Notes: generated by a model from the sequence alone, not told the origin. A DNA stretch of 64,000 nucleotides from Plasmodium coatneyi (GCF_001680005.1 NC_033567.1:3968001-4032000); one strand, 5' to 3'; shown: positions 25,402-37,799, numbered from the stretch's first letter. Numbers and translations: made by a program.

Positions 25402-28400
25402 ATGAAGACCATATCTGTGGGGTTCACCATTTACGAGGCGCAGAACCTGGAGGTGGAGAACAAGGAGTTACTAGACCCGTTGGTAATTGTGCGGTGCTGC
25501 AACGAGGAGTACATTACGAAAAAGAAGAAAAAAAAATACAACGCCGTTAACTGGGAGGAAAGCTACATATGGGATCGACTCACCCTGTCTGAAATCGAGT
25601 GGAACGTAGCAAAAATAGAATTTGAAGTCCAAAGTGCGAATACCTTTTGGAGAAATGACGTAATAGGAGTCATTTCATTCGAACTCAAGTTGATTAAGAA
25701 TAAAAGAAACCACCAGATATATGGAACCTACCCAATACTGTATAAAAATGGCACAGAAATAAGGGGGCAACTGAGGTTGAAGGTAATTGTCTGTGACGAG
25801 AAGGACTACGTGGCTAATAGTGACATATTTAACGAGTTAACCGAACGGAATGAAAAGCCTACATTGTACGGTGGTGCAGCTGGGTACTACGGAACTGGAT
25901 ACGAAGATGAGGAGAACCAGGAGCTTTACACAGATTTAACCAAAGCAGTGGTGGAGGAAAATTCGATAATGGTTAGGGACACACATTGTAGGAATTACTA
26001 CCTATATGTTAATATACATAAGATAGAGGATATATACATAGATGTAGATAGAAAGAAATTTAGAGACCTATACGTTACATGTGAGTTTAATGGGTGCCAC
26101 CTCAAGTCAAGTCAAGGAAGGAACTGTGTGAATTATACCTTCAATGAATGTTTTAAGATTCCTATTTCTACTCCAATTTTGGAGGATTCTATCATTATTA
26201 AAATATGGGATTGGAATTTCCTATCAAATGATGAACTCCTAGCTATAGGTGTTCTTTCCTTTAATCAGGTAAAGAACGAGTCCTTAAATCCCACGTGGAT
26301 AAATTTGTATGGCTTTCATAAAAAGGAGATGGACTTTGAAAAGTATACTGATCAGATGGTCAATTCAGATTTTAGTCTCTATATGGAAGGGAACTTCTAC
26401 CTTGGTAGGATTTGTATAAGTTCCTATGTAGAAAGGATAAACAGCTTTGAAAATATGAACATTGCCATGACGCAAAGTTGCTTAGCTTTTGACGACCCTC
26501 TGTATATTCCCGTAACTCTGTTATGTGATGTGTATTTTGTGACGGGTGTTTTGGCGCATAACATTTATGTGCAGCTGTCTTGTGGTCCCTATAGGAAGCG
26601 GACAGACTATGTGCGCGCTAACACGGGGGATATGCTCCCAAGGGGGAATCGTAACGTGAAAAAAGCGCGTCAGCTCACAGCAAATGGGGAAACCAACCAA
26701 GGTGGCCATAATGGAGAGGACAACTTTTCCAACCTGCTCAACTTTGATGACTTGCTAAACATGGACAACTTCTTCTCCAAAGTTACGGAAAAGCAAAAAA
26801 TCATCGAAGGAGGAGAAAACACCGAGTTTTATTTCTCGCCCAGGAAGGGAAAGATAGAGAATCTCAAATTCTGCGTCGTACGGGATGAGCAGCAGCAGTG
26901 GGACGTCATCATAAATGTGTTCGAGAGGGGAGGCTACCAGGGGGAAACCGCCGATGAGGGAGATGGCGCGTATTCCGGCAGTAGCGGAGGTAGCGGGGGG
27001 CATGGTGGAAGATCCCGTCTGACAGACCACCAGAAGTACATCCTGAGCAAAAGAAAAGCGCAAAGTGCAGGGCGGAAAAATAAAAAGCATAATAGGAGGA
27101 GACACTCCCCTGGAGAGCGCACCTCCGAGGGTGTAGAAAAAAACGAGGCATACAACACAGATAGGAGGATTGCTTACTATAGACTTCCACTAAAGAACGT
27201 CCTCCTCTACAATGAAAAATTGTCTAGGTGTCCCATTTGGTTGCCCTTAAAGAATATCCCCCAAAATATCCAGGGAGAAAATAACTGCATGTATAATATA
27301 TTCCAAAATGGGTCCATATTACTAAACTTAGAAAAGACTTATGACGTGCAGTTAGGAATAAATAGAAGAAAAAATCTGATCCCAGTTAACTATGAGTTGA
27401 GATGCTACATCTACGCATGTCGAAATGTGGTGTCCCATTTTAATGACTCACCTAACACGTTTGTGCATATCTCCTGCTCAGGGAAAATGAAAATAACTTC
27501 TCTTGTGTTGAACAATTCTAACCCTGTCTTTTTACAATGCTTAAAAATGAACGTGAAAATTTTAACAGACTATTCTGTAGGGTTGCCCACCATTCCTCTG
27601 ATCGTAGTCACCTTGTATGAATTTTACAATAACACCTTTTACTTCATTGGGAGGTGCTTCTGCAATTATGATATCTACCTTCGGGACAATAAAATGAAGT
27701 GTAATTTCGCAGATAGAGGCTCTAAATATAACGTAGTAGACCAGGTAAAGCCCAGATGGATTAAGCTCAAAGGGAGTAAACATGTGCGGGCTATGTATCC
27801 AAATAATTTGTGGCAACATCATGGGAACGACAAAAGATTAATGCAGGAGTATATGTATCAAAAACAGAAGGAGCTTCGAAGGAACAGTGGCCAAAGTAGC
27901 AACAACAATGGACATGAGTATGTCTATCCACACAACGAATTGCAGAAAGGTGAACGAGTAGGAGATATACTCCTCTACTTTGAACTAGTACAAGAAAAAG
28001 ACGCTCTGAAAATACCAGTCTACCCAATGATAACAGAGATAAAAAAATGCACCTTGTCATTCTTTTGCATGTCTCTCGAAAATTTAATACTCATTCAGAA
28101 GAAGAAGCAGATCCAATTGGCAAGTGACAAACCGACCAGGACTGACATCACTCACCCAGTTATTTTACTCTCCATCACTTCATACTCATCATATGGGAAA
28201 AAAAATAACCAAATTGTCATTAAATATGAAAAGACGTTAAAATCTAATACCCCTATACATTTGAAGAATTGGAAGAATTCTTTCGATCAGCAAAGCTTCG
28301 AAATGTTTTGCATCGAAAATCTATCACTAGATCTTCCTCTTGATCCCATTTTTGATCCCATTCTGAGTGTCAGAGTATACAACAAGAAAATAAAGGAGAA

Positions 28401-31035
28401 GTATTTCATTGGAGAGACCAACATTTCGCTAGTTCCATACTTGCCCTGGATTAAGGATCTCGACCAGGTGCTCTACTACCTGCAAGCTCACGATGATTAT
28501 TCCGAGACCATAGACTTGGAAAATGTGGATATGGCTTTCAACCTGTACAAGAACAAGAACGCTGCTCTAGTCATCACAGCGATTTCCCTGGCCGACTGTG
28601 AGCATACCCTCAACTTGAAGGAGGAAGTCGGGCAGGGCGAGTTCGCCGACGACGATGAGGAGTGGCGGCGGTTGCCGCTTTTTAGGCAGGAGGGTGCACG
28701 CGGCGATGAGCGTACCCATGATCACATCGATGGGTATGGAGATTCGTGTGTCGATCCGAGTGGTGCTACGTATGCTGACCCATACGCCAACCCATACGCC
28801 GACCCATACACAGATCCATACGGAGGTACATATGCCGACCCATATAACAACCCCTACACCGACCAATACGCCTCTCCCTATGGGAACTTGCAAATGCTCC
28901 CAAATGGCCCCGCGCAGAATGCAATCCCAAATGAAGACGTGGTGAAGAACCTGTACAAGAACAACATCCAGAACCCAGCCACCTACGGTATGATCAACTA
29001 CAGCGGATCAATTAACGCAGAGCAGTTCCCCAGCCAAGGGCACCCATTACGCAGCTCTCTTGGAAACATCAACGGGATGAACAAAATGAATCGTCCTTTT
29101 GGGAGAGGGTACCCCTACACCCAAGGAAAGCAGGACATCAGCACAACTTACAAAATAAAATACGAAAACGAAATATACAAGCTGCATGATGACGGTGTGC
29201 CGGAAGTGATCAAGACAAGTTACAGTGTTAAAAATTACCCATACATAAAAATATTAACGAGTAAATTCATCCTCAATGTTTACATCCCCCCTAGGTTTAT
29301 TCTATACGTGGAGGGAGACAAAATAAATGTGGGAAAATATGTGAAGAATGTACAACGTGTTTCAGTAGACGGGGTGTTGGAAAGTTACCTGGACGATATA
29401 CTCATTCCGTCTCTGCCACTCAGGAGGAAGTTGAATTGGTCGACCAGCACTCTTCACCATTCTTGTGCAAATGAAAATAAAGTTACAAAAGGGGGGATGC
29501 ATTTCGCGTGTTATGAGAAATTCCCCTTCGTAGAAATTTTAGGAGGACAAATAAAGTGCTTTACAAAAATTCGCTACCAAAATTTAGAATCAGAAAATAT
29601 CCCACTAAGTTTGAAAGATGTAACTAGCCAAAATGCTTTCAGAAACAAATTTAGAGGAGATAAAAAGATTCCACTGTACCTCAAAATTAGGGTCTACGTG
29701 TTAAGGGGAATAGGAATATATGGGGTAAATAATAACAATATGGCGAACCCTTACTTGATTTTCTCACTAGGGGAAAAAACATCTAATTTGAGAAATTCCT
29801 TTAAGGAGAACAGTTTGAACCCGGATTTTAGATGCCTGTGGGAAAGCGAAGCGATCTTTCCGGAAGACGAAATTTTAACCGTCAGTGTGTACAGTGCGGA
29901 AGATAACTATGACAAGCAGATAAACGATCTATACATAGGTTCAACTGAAATTAACTTATTTGATAGGTGGACAAGCAAGGAGTGGAAAGGTATGATGAAG
30001 AGGAATAAAGTCCCCATAGAGTATAGACCTTTATATAAGGATGACTTGAAAGCACGACCAGAGGGAAGCGACATTGGGAGACCGAACAACCGGAGTTACT
30101 ACAGTAGCACAACCATGGATAATAATCTCTACCAAAAGGGGAACAATTGGAATGGAATTTTTTCATTCCTTGATTTTTTTACTTATCTTGTGAGACCCAC
30201 TTCGTCCTACCTTTGGGGGGGGAGAAATTACAAAAATGAAGAATCTATTTTAGGTAACCATCAAGAAGGAAAAAATAATGGTATCCTAGAAATGTGGGTA
30301 GAAATTATGGACTATGAACAGTCTAAAAAAATACCTATACATAAAATGGGAACTCCTAAAAAGACAGACATCGAAATTCGAATTATCATTTGGAGATGCA
30401 CTATGCTATCTATGGACGAAAATCTGAGCAAAACCTTCGACCTCCTTGTCACGGCTGAGTTAGATTGTGTCAATTATAACGGAACCAATTCTACCATCCA
30501 ATCAACCGATGTCCATTATAGCTGTAAAAATGGGAACGCCGTTTTTAACTGGAGAGTTGTATACCCTCAGATATCTCACCCATTAAATACTTGTTTCTTG
30601 CAGCTAGCTGTCTACAATAACAACAACGTAGGGGTGAGTGAATTCTTAGGGGAAGTCAATTTGGAGTTATCAAAATATATTAATAAAGCTTCCCAAATTG
30701 TTAATAAGCTAGAATTAGATGCTGAGCTCAAGTTAAGGAAAAAAAAAGGAACAGATTCGGACAATAATTATAATGGCTATTTACAAGTTACTGTACAGTT
30801 TCTGCCGCAAACAAAGGCCAATGTGAAACCTGTGGGGCTCGGGAGACAGGAACCAAACAGAAATCCCTACCTCAGGACTCCTGATTCGGGAAGGGATTGG
30901 AACGATTTCGTTTATTCCATTGGATTCAACGATATTTATAAGCCCTTCTGGGGATGGCTCAAGATATTCTGTATTTGTGTTCTCCTCATCTGGGTCTTTA
31001 TCATGTCGTTTGTTTATCCGTCTCTCCTCATGTAG
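25402..31035 (+). CDS. Ferlin (multi-C2-domain, tail-anchored membrane protein)
   Basis: A single exon of 1877 aa starting at ATG 25402. C2-like beta-sandwich units are seen at residues about 1-130 (VGFTIYEAQNLEVENKELLD), 195-330 (YVNIHKIEDIYIDVDRKKF), 660-790 (ELRCYIYACRNVVSHF), 870-1010, 1423-1530 (LKIRVYVLRGIGIYG, NPYLIFSLGEK) and 1650-1770 (IEIRIIIWRCTMLSMDEN). A hydrophobic C-terminal anchor follows (about 1848-1876, IFCICVLLIWVFIMSFV) with almost no lumenal tail. This multi-C2 plus tail-anchor plan is the ferlin plan. Ferlins mediate calcium-dependent membrane fusion; in Toxoplasma, FER1 drives microneme secretion, so a role in secretory organelle release is inferred. Many C2 loops lack the full set of calcium-binding aspartates. 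Linkers include a Gly/Lys-rich stretch (about 500-590) and a Tyr/Pro/Asp repeat (about 1120-1165). Of the Plasmodium ferlins this one is placed by neighbourhood. Confidence 0.88.
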   Translation: MKTISVGFTIYEAQNLEVENKELLDPLVIVRCCNEEYITKKKKKKYNAVNWEESYIWDRLTLSEIEWNVAKIEFEVQSANTFWRNDVIGVISFELKLIKNKRNHQIYGTYPILYKNGTEIRGQLRLKVIVCDEKDYVANSDIFNELTERNEKPTLYGGAAGYYGTGYEDEENQELYTDLTKAVVEENSIMVRDTHCRNYYLYVNIHKIEDIYIDVDRKKFRDLYVTCEFNGCHLKSSQGRNCVNYTFNECFKIPISTPILEDSIIIKIWDWNFLSNDELLAIGVLSFNQVKNESLNPTWINLYGFHKKEMDFEKYTDQMVNSDFSLYMEGNFYLGRICISSYVERINSFENMNIAMTQSCLAFDDPLYIPVTLLCDVYFVTGVLAHNIYVQLSCGPYRKRTDYVRANTGDMLPRGNRNVKKARQLTANGETNQGGHNGEDNFSNLLNFDDLLNMDNFFSKVTEKQKIIEGGENTEFYFSPRKGKIENLKFCVVRDEQQQWDVIINVFERGGYQGETADEGDGAYSGSSGGSGGHGGRSRLTDHQKYILSKRKAQSAGRKNKKHNRRRHSPGERTSEGVEKNEAYNTDRRIAYYRLPLKNVLLYNEKLSRCPIWLPLKNIPQNIQGENNCMYNIFQNGSILLNLEKTYDVQLGINRRKNLIPVNYELRCYIYACRNVVSHFNDSPNTFVHISCSGKMKITSLVLNNSNPVFLQCLKMNVKILTDYSVGLPTIPLIVVTLYEFYNNTFYFIGRCFCNYDIYLRDNKMKCNFADRGSKYNVVDQVKPRWIKLKGSKHVRAMYPNNLWQHHGNDKRLMQEYMYQKQKELRRNSGQSSNNNGHEYVYPHNELQKGERVGDILLYFELVQEKDALKIPVYPMITEIKKCTLSFFCMSLENLILIQKKKQIQLASDKPTRTDITHPVILLSITSYSSYGKKNNQIVIKYEKTLKSNTPIHLKNWKNSFDQQSFEMFCIENLSLDLPLDPIFDPILSVRVYNKKIKEKYFIGETNISLVPYLPWIKDLDQVLYYLQAHDDYSETIDLENVDMAFNLYKNKNAALVITAISLADCEHTLNLKEEVGQGEFADDDEEWRRLPLFRQEGARGDERTHDHIDGYGDSCVDPSGATYADPYANPYADPYTDPYGGTYADPYNNPYTDQYASPYGNLQMLPNGPAQNAIPNEDVVKNLYKNNIQNPATYGMINYSGSINAEQFPSQGHPLRSSLGNINGMNKMNRPFGRGYPYTQGKQDISTTYKIKYENEIYKLHDDGVPEVIKTSYSVKNYPYIKILTSKFILNVYIPPRFILYVEGDKINVGKYVKNVQRVSVDGVLESYLDDILIPSLPLRRKLNWSTSTLHHSCANENKVTKGGMHFACYEKFPFVEILGGQIKCFTKIRYQNLESENIPLSLKDVTSQNAFRNKFRGDKKIPLYLKIRVYVLRGIGIYGVNNNNMANPYLIFSLGEKTSNLRNSFKENSLNPDFRCLWESEAIFPEDEILTVSVYSAEDNYDKQINDLYIGSTEINLFDRWTSKEWKGMMKRNKVPIEYRPLYKDDLKARPEGSDIGRPNNRSYYSSTTMDNNLYQKGNNWNGIFSFLDFFTYLVRPTSSYLWGGRNYKNEESILGNHQEGKNNGILEMWVEIMDYEQSKKIPIHKMGTPKKTDIEIRIIIWRCTMLSMDENLSKTFDLLVTAELDCVNYNGTNSTIQSTDVHYSCKNGNAVFNWRVVYPQISHPLNTCFLQLAVYNNNNVGVSEFLGEVNLELSKYINKASQIVNKLELDAELKLRKKKGTDSDNNYNGYLQVTVQFLPQTKANVKPVGLGRQEPNRNPYLRTPDSGRDWNDFVYSIGFNDIYKPFWGWLKIFCICVLLIWVFIMSFVYPSLLM
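28767..28890 (+). repeat. In-frame Y-A-D-P tetrapeptide-type repeat in ferlin
   Basis: Inside the ferlin frame the units DPYANPYADPYTDPYGG and YADPYNNPYTDQYAS follow one another, coded by 12-nt words such as GCCGACCCATAC. It falls in a linker between C2 units and is likely length-variable between isolates. Confidence 0.75.
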
Positions 31036-31966
31036 GTCCTATGACGCGGCAGTATGTCCAACCTTTCGTGCGTGGCTGCACTAGCGGTCCATTTTGCGGG
31101 GGAGGCCCCTCCTACCACGTGCAACAAAGTGGCACGCACACATCATTCTCTTCTTTAATGTTCGCCACCAACCTTTTTTCGAGTCATTTGTTCTCTCTAT
31201 TGTTTCGTACGCCGTTCGGTTCGGCAGTTCGACGCCTTCCGTTTTTTTTGTGTAATTTTTTTTCGTCCACCGGGGCATAATATATATGCCGCTTTTTTCT
31301 TTTTTTTTGCCAAGATTGTTCCCTATGGGGGCGTTTAATTTGTTCCTTTCCTCAGGCAACATCCTAAACGCCCCCACAAATAACTCCGCTCCCCTTTTTA
31401 ATTTTCCCCAATTTTTGTTGCGTCACTTCACCATCGAAATGGAACTCCCATTTGTGGGAAAGAAAACGTTTAAATAAAATTTTCCAAATGGTCCACGTAA
31501 CATTCTTGCGGTAGGGTAAAAAAAAAAAAGTTGGTCAATGTGCTATTCACAGGATACGTCTCCTGTATGCCAAGATGAATTTCAAAAACCCCTTACCTCT
31601 CACATGAAGAACGCAATTTTCGTTCGGGACAAATGGGGGCGAGCGCCGAAGCGTAGCGAAACTGACATTGCAGTTGGTGTGTCCCACACGTAACCACATT
31701 TTAAAGACGGAAAATTTCTTTTATTCAAATGACTATTTTTAGTATGCGAATGATTGTTATTTTGAGAAAAGGAAAAAAAGGTGGACTAAATTACAAAAAA
31801 AAAGTAGGAATAATATTTACTATGACGAAGGTGATAAATTGCATAGGCAAAAAAGAAAAAAAATATATATATGTCTGTGCGTTCTGCTAAGGGGAGTCAG
31901 CACATACATTTACATCTTCACATATAAAAGTTTGAACATTTGGAAAGTGTCCCTCCCCCTAGCCCT
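31036..31966. other. Convergent intergenic region between ferlin and AP-1 gamma
   Basis: 930 bp containing both 3' ends; no supported gene. Several A/T runs occur but no repeat family. Confidence 0.5.
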
Positions 31967-34900
31967 TCACAAAGCAGTAGGAAAGTTTCCAATGTTAATG
32001 AAGTCCTGCAACTTCTCTCCATTCCTCAGATAGGATATCCTCACCTTCATAAGGAGTGGCTTCTTCTTAAAGAGCTTGTTTACAATTTTTAGTTCCTGTC
32101 GTATTTTGTTTTCTTCTCCTGGGGGGAGTTCGCTGGATGAGGCAGCGAGTATTTCGAGTTTCACGTAGTTGGGCACGACGGCCTGAGGGGGGAAATGTGG
32201 CGATCAAAGGGACGTAAACAGGGCAACTCAATTGTGCAGCATTGAAATAAGCCGCATCCCACACTACGCGGCGCGTCCATAATACTGTGCGAAGGCCCTA
32301 AACCTCGGGGGCACATCTACATGCACACTCAGACTGCCGCATTTTTTAGTGGCATTCCATCCGTACCTCAAAAATGAAGGAAGATAACAACTCGCTTGAC
32401 TTGTTAGAATAGGTAGCCCATATAGTTGCAGCTTCCGATTCCATGTTTTCTTTTTCAAAGTGGAAGCAAATTTCGACGCCGTTTTTGTCGTACACCTTCA
32501 AGGGGTCTATTTGTATTTTTGCACTCCCTGGATTTAGCTGCAAGTGGGGTTGGGCGCGCGCATAAGTGTGTGAAAGTGCATAGACGCGAAGGTACATGTA
32601 TACAACATTTGCAAAGCCACGTTAACGAGTTTCTTACGTTCAGGAGGTCGTCTTGCTTCTCCGGCGACATGTCGCCCAGAATGTCCAAGGAGGCGTTTCC
32701 TGCGTGTAGAGGGAAGACAGCGCGATGAAATTTACACACACTTTGGGATGCACACAATGAGTGCACGAAATGGAATGTGAACCCACCTTGCACATTCCTC
32801 TTAGGCTGATCAATCGAGATATTGCCGAAGAGGTCCGCCAGTATATCTTCATTTTTCTTCTTCGCAATTTCAACCCCCTTGTCATTCCTTGCAATGGCGT
32901 TCTCCTTCGATTCCTGGCTACTTAACAAGTGGGTACTGGATATTTTAACATCATCAGCAATGTCTAGCATGTCCAATTTGTTCGCAACTTTCTCGTTAAT
33001 GCTAATGTGGCGAGTTCCGTTGGGGGTAGCTATCACAGGGGGAGCACCACGAACGTCCCTGACGACACTGGAGTTATTTGTATCTCCATTTTGTATGCCC
33101 AGAACATCCTCCAGGTCTAGAAGGTCCGCACAGGCAGTGCTAACCTTATCAGTGTAAATGTCCGTGGAAGAATTATTCATAATGCCTGCGTCTCCCACTC
33201 CTTGGCTGCCAATCGCGTCATGAAGACTGACCTCCACAACATCATCGTCATCCACGTGGGAGGGTCTCCTCTTGTATATTTTTTTATTAGTATTCGGAGG
33301 AATGCGTAGAAGTATGGAGTCTCTTATATCATCCCACTGTGTGCTCATCAATTCGTGAAATTCACAAGCCCTCTGTTGAATTTCAATGCAATTATTTTTT
33401 TTATATTTCTGAATAATTTTTTCTATTTTTAATTTCTGCGTGGGGAAGCGCACGGTGAGTTTATTAAGGCACATGAGGACATACTGCAAAATAACATTGC
33501 TGTCATTGGAGTGCATGCTTTCATTTGCGACGTTACAACAAATGTAGGCACTATTATTATAGCTCGTGTGAGCATAATTGACTGTGTTCAAATGAATATC
33601 TTCAAATATGTTGGAAGATTTATTATACAGAATGTTCTGTATGGGGTCCTTAATATTAATATTGTGTAACTCCTTAATGGCATTTTTTTCGTACGTTTTT
33701 ACGATTTTTTCTAATAAATCGAAAACATCGTCATGTGTGACAGTTATCGTTTCTCCATCTGGTCCGACATTTTTATTACCCTCCTGCACTAGTAAATCTC
33801 CTAACTCCCCTATGCACCAAATTCCCACTTGCACTAGTGCGTACTGATTTAGGTTCTCTTTTATACAAAAAAATATTTTATATACAACATAGGCGTGGAA
33901 TTCTGGATTTTGCAAAACGTGGTAGATAAAATCGTTCTTGATATGGTCTTGTATGAAGTTCCCAGCTAGACACAACAATTTAATGTACGTATCTAAAAGG
34001 TATTGCACATTTGGGGAGTATTTATTCACTGATACACATATGTTTGAAACGATGTCACTCTTTATTTCTATATCCGCGACGAGTAAATAATTTAGCAGTT
34101 CCTTCACCATCACTTTTAGTGAATCCTTTGTTATAAGGGCAAATGCCACGTCGAGTGCCTTTTTCCGGATGCTTATATCTTGATCCTTTAGGCACTCTAT
34201 TATGGTATTTCTATATATGTGCAACGTTTTCGGATCCTTCTTTAGTAATTTCTGTAAGGTGCATAATCCCACATATCTGATGTTGTTATCGGGGTTTTGT
34301 AAAAATTTCCCCAAGACATTCACAGCTAGGACTATCAACCCTGGGTCGGTTGATATATACGTGATTGTCTTCACGCATTCATATAAGATAGCGTTCCCTA
34401 CGTTTTTTGTCGAGTCTGTATTCGTTGCTACTTGGGCTAACACCGAATTGACTTCTTCCATGTCGTAAATATGCTGCTTATTATCTGATTCAGTTCCAAC
34501 TATGTTTCTGCTGTGCGTCATGGCTGTGTGACCATCCGTTACACCTTCGATGGTTTCATCGGGTTGGCCCTCACTTCGTGTACCAATCGCCCCGCTGGAG
34601 GTACCTCCACCATCTGTATTCAAATACTTGAGAAGCTTCAATATTTTAACCTGCAGAAATGGGTCGTTAATGCCGTACACGTCATACTCAACACCATGGG
34701 AATAACTCGACATGACGCAACTCTTTAAAATTTTCACAATTTTGTTGGTGTGCCCCCTGAGCACCTTCCTATATTGGGAATTCTTCTCTATGAGGGATAT
34801 CATCAAACTGATGCCAGCACTTAACACTCCATGGTTTCTATCCTCTAACAGACTGTTAATTTTCTCGACGAACAGATCTTCCATGTCGCTTGTTTTTTTT

Positions 34901-35388
34901 AAAATACGAATTGCACACATGGCTGCCTTCTTCTTAATGTAGGGATTATTTATATTCATCAAATCCAAAATTTCGTACCTCAAGGAGGAGCACATTTCCG
35001 TGTTTGCAATGTTGCCCAAGGCACACAAGGCCAACCCGTTAATGTACTGATTACTATTTTTTAAATCATTCTTTATAGAATTGGTCACTAACATTAGGAT
35101 GTCCGTGTTTTCGTCAAGTAGGATGGTCAACCCTAGGTAGCCTATCCTTTTAAAGGAGAATTTACTCGAGGCAATTAATTTTAAACATTCAATTTGACCA
35201 AAGTAGGTTGGGTACCCCAACATATTCATGAATAATAATTTGGCTACATTTCTGTGTCTGTAGATATTGTCTTCTTCTTTGAATGCTGTTCTGATGAGTG
35301 CACATTCCTTGGCCACGACGGACCTTTCCTCTGCTGCCGTTTTACAATTCCGGATGTTTCGAATTAGTTCTCTTAATTTTATTGACAT
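31967..35388 (-). CDS. AP-1 complex subunit gamma (gamma-adaptin)
   Basis: Four exons, 35388-32787, 32699-32638, 32537-32367 and 32182-31967, join in frame to 1016 aa; all introns are GT-AG. The N-terminal trunk (about 1-620) is the adaptin armadillo solenoid, starting with IKLRELIRNIRNCKTAAEER and continuing FMNMLGYPTYFGQIECLKL and GYLGLTILLDE, the gamma-adaptin signature. A hinge of about 620-850 is hydrophilic with acidic DLLDLEDVL. The last three exons code the appendage (ear) domain (KVYDKNGVEICFHFEKEN, ATIWATYSNKSSELLSSF), which binds accessory proteins. AP-1 sorts cargo in clathrin-coated vesicles at the trans-Golgi and endosomes; in Apicomplexa it acts in trafficking to rhoptries and micronemes. 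An inserted stretch in the trunk (about residues 255-305, GTSSGAIG onward) is Plasmodium-type low complexity. It is the last core gene before the variant-antigen island. Confidence 0.92.
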
Positions 35389-37326
35389 GGTGAGAGGGGC
35401 AACTATTTATAGGTATGTCCCAACGAGGGTGTATTATCACGGGAAAATTGTTCGTAACTATTTTTTTCGCCTATTATGCGGGTTTATACATTAAAGTGGA
35501 AGTTGGGATGGGAAGGACTCCTGGGAGTAACATACACGCTGCTCCTTTCAGTGTGATAGTTTTTCAATTTTATTCACACAGGAGGTGGGACAATAATTAC
35601 GCAGATCAAGGTGGACTGACGTGTAGGAAGAACACTGTTATAAGTGCGAGTGTTTCTTCCTTCCTGAAGCGATGAAACTTGCGTTTGCGCGAATACACGT
35701 GTGGACCCTCCGGCATACGCGCATATTCCTGCACGTTCCTATAAACTCGCATATAAATGCACTACTACAATCAATGCGTAGTATCTTCTTGCCGTACTAG
35801 CAGTCCATTTCTAAGTAACAAAGTGGGTGAGGGACAGGCCTAAATACAAAATGGTTTGGTGTTGGCGGCTTCTGGGCATATCGCGCTGTGCAGTGTTATG
35901 TTACTCACGTATGCATAACCATGTATGTACATACAAACATGTAGTCGTGTGCCCATGTGCGAATCCACGTATACATTTACTCTACCGTTTGATTTTTCTG
36001 CCACTCTCCTTCCATGGTCAATGGGCTTGAGTATTTTCAAATCTACGCGATGATTCAAACGGAGGCCAAAAAAAGTAACCCAGAGGAAATAAAGGAAGAA
36101 GGTACAAAGAAAGGGGAGCGCATAAAACTAGCGTAATATGCGCATTTATAAGCTGACGAGCGGCACTAAGAACAAATAAGGAAAAGCAGAATAAAATAAA
36201 GTTAAACATATTGCGCAATAGCAGGCAAACAGATGGAAGTAAGAGGAACATGTAATGCTCTGTTTTTTTTTTTTTCTTTCTTGTGGATTCCACCCAACAT
36301 ATCCCATCCATATGCGCTGCATACAATGAGCAATTATTTTCATTACATCAATGTGGGAATTTTTTCTCAATAAAAATAATTAAATAATTTATGTATAAAT
36401 GTATGTGTACGTATTATTTTAGGGGATCCTTCTTGAGGTTAATTGTTGTCCCTTTTTTTAAAGGGGCGCGCCAGATGTTTACAACCCCAAACACGCATGC
36501 TTATCTCGTGTGCATTAATAATGGACTTTGTCAACGGTACACACGATCGACTTTTTTTAATCCTTCAATGGTTAATTTTTTCGAAGCGCTGAATACGATC
36601 CATTTAGGAGGGAGTGTTACGTGCATGTACCTTTAAGCATCGATTGCATGCGGTTATCAGGGAGGTGCAAAGCGAAAGAGAAAATGTGGTAGCCTTGGCC
36701 ATTACAGGAGTCGTCACGCCTCTTATGTGCAGGGAAATACCTTAACCGTGTTGTTTGTGGTGTTGTAAGCCGCTTTCCGTGACGCCATAAAGATGGGGAG
36801 TATACAACCTTGCTCTGTGAAGTTCCTTTTTTTGCGAACATGTTATAACTTTATAGATTGTTGTAGAGGGGGGAGGGGGTCCTTCCATTTGCGTGGATGA
36901 CCATAGAACAGGACACTTCTCGTTTAAAGCTAAAAGTGAGAATATTGGGCCACATGCGGGAGAGGCTTGGGGCATATTAAGTGCATGACGTATGTGTTTC
37001 ACCACTGAAGGGGATTGCGTCTTGCCTTTTTTTTTTTCCATACTCCCATTTTGATTTGTCGCTGTCGTGTAAAAATACGTTCGATTCAGTCTATTTTTTT
37101 TTTTTTTTAGAATGCTTGCTTGTCTCTTTTGTCATTTTGCCATTCACCTATTATTTCATTTTCCTTCTTCCTTTCTTTTCTTTTTTTCTATTTTACTTAT
37201 TTTTCATTTACATTCTCCTTTCTGATGCACCCTGCGGGTGCACTTTCACCTTTGTCCCGTGTCCGCATTGACAACATCCAAGAAGTTTTCCCCATTCCAA
37301 ACATCCATACATCTTTATTCCTATAC
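35389..37326. other. Upstream region of AP-1 gamma and left edge of the antigen island
   Basis: About 1.9 kb without a supported gene. The first part should be the AP-1 gamma promoter. From about 37020 the strand becomes strongly pyrimidine-rich (TTTCTTTT, TTCCTTTC) and leads into the tandem repeats at 37327; the poly-Phe frame there is a reading of this tract. Confidence 0.5.
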
Positions 37327-37765
37327 CCCTAGAACCTTTCATTCTACCACCCCTAATCCTTCATTCTACCAACCCTAATTCTTCGTTCTACCACCCCTAA
37401 TCCTTCATTCTACCACCCCTAATCCTTCATTCTACCACCCCTAATTCTTCATTCTACCACCCCTAATTCTTCGTTCTACCATCCCTAATTCTTCATTATA
37501 CCAACCACCCCTAAAAATCTTCCTTCCACCCAACCACACCCCTAACCCTTCATCCTATCACCCCTAAACCTTCATCCTATCACCCCTAAACCTTCATCCT
37601 ATCACCCCTAAACCTTCATCCTATCACCCCTAAACCTTCATCCTATCACCCCTAAACCTTCATCCTATCACCCCTAAACCTTCATCCTATCACCCCTAAA
37701 CCTTCATCCTATCACCGCTAACCCTTCATTCTAACACCCCTAACCCCTTATTCTAACATTCCTAA
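37327..37765. repeat. 22-bp tandem repeat with telomere-like core
   Basis: Two blocks are seen. The first (about 37338-37510) repeats TTCATTCTACCACCCCTAAT-type units with single changes. The second is nearly exact: the word TTCATCCTATCA recurs at 37549, 37571, 37593, 37615, 37637, 37659, 37681 and 37703, a strict 22-bp period, before decaying at 37725. Each unit contains CCCCTAA, close to the telomere word. The array directly precedes the degenerate telomere-like block. Confidence 0.93.
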
Positions 37766-37799
37766 ACAACAATAATTCCACCCAACTACCTACCAACCT

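Noticed and set aside
36981..37332. Poly-Phe open frames
   Set aside because: Readings of a pyrimidine tract next to the tandem repeat, with no start context or splice sites.
37327..37765. Possible CRISPR-like array
   Set aside because: The 22-bp units are directly adjacent with no spacers, and this is a eukaryote.
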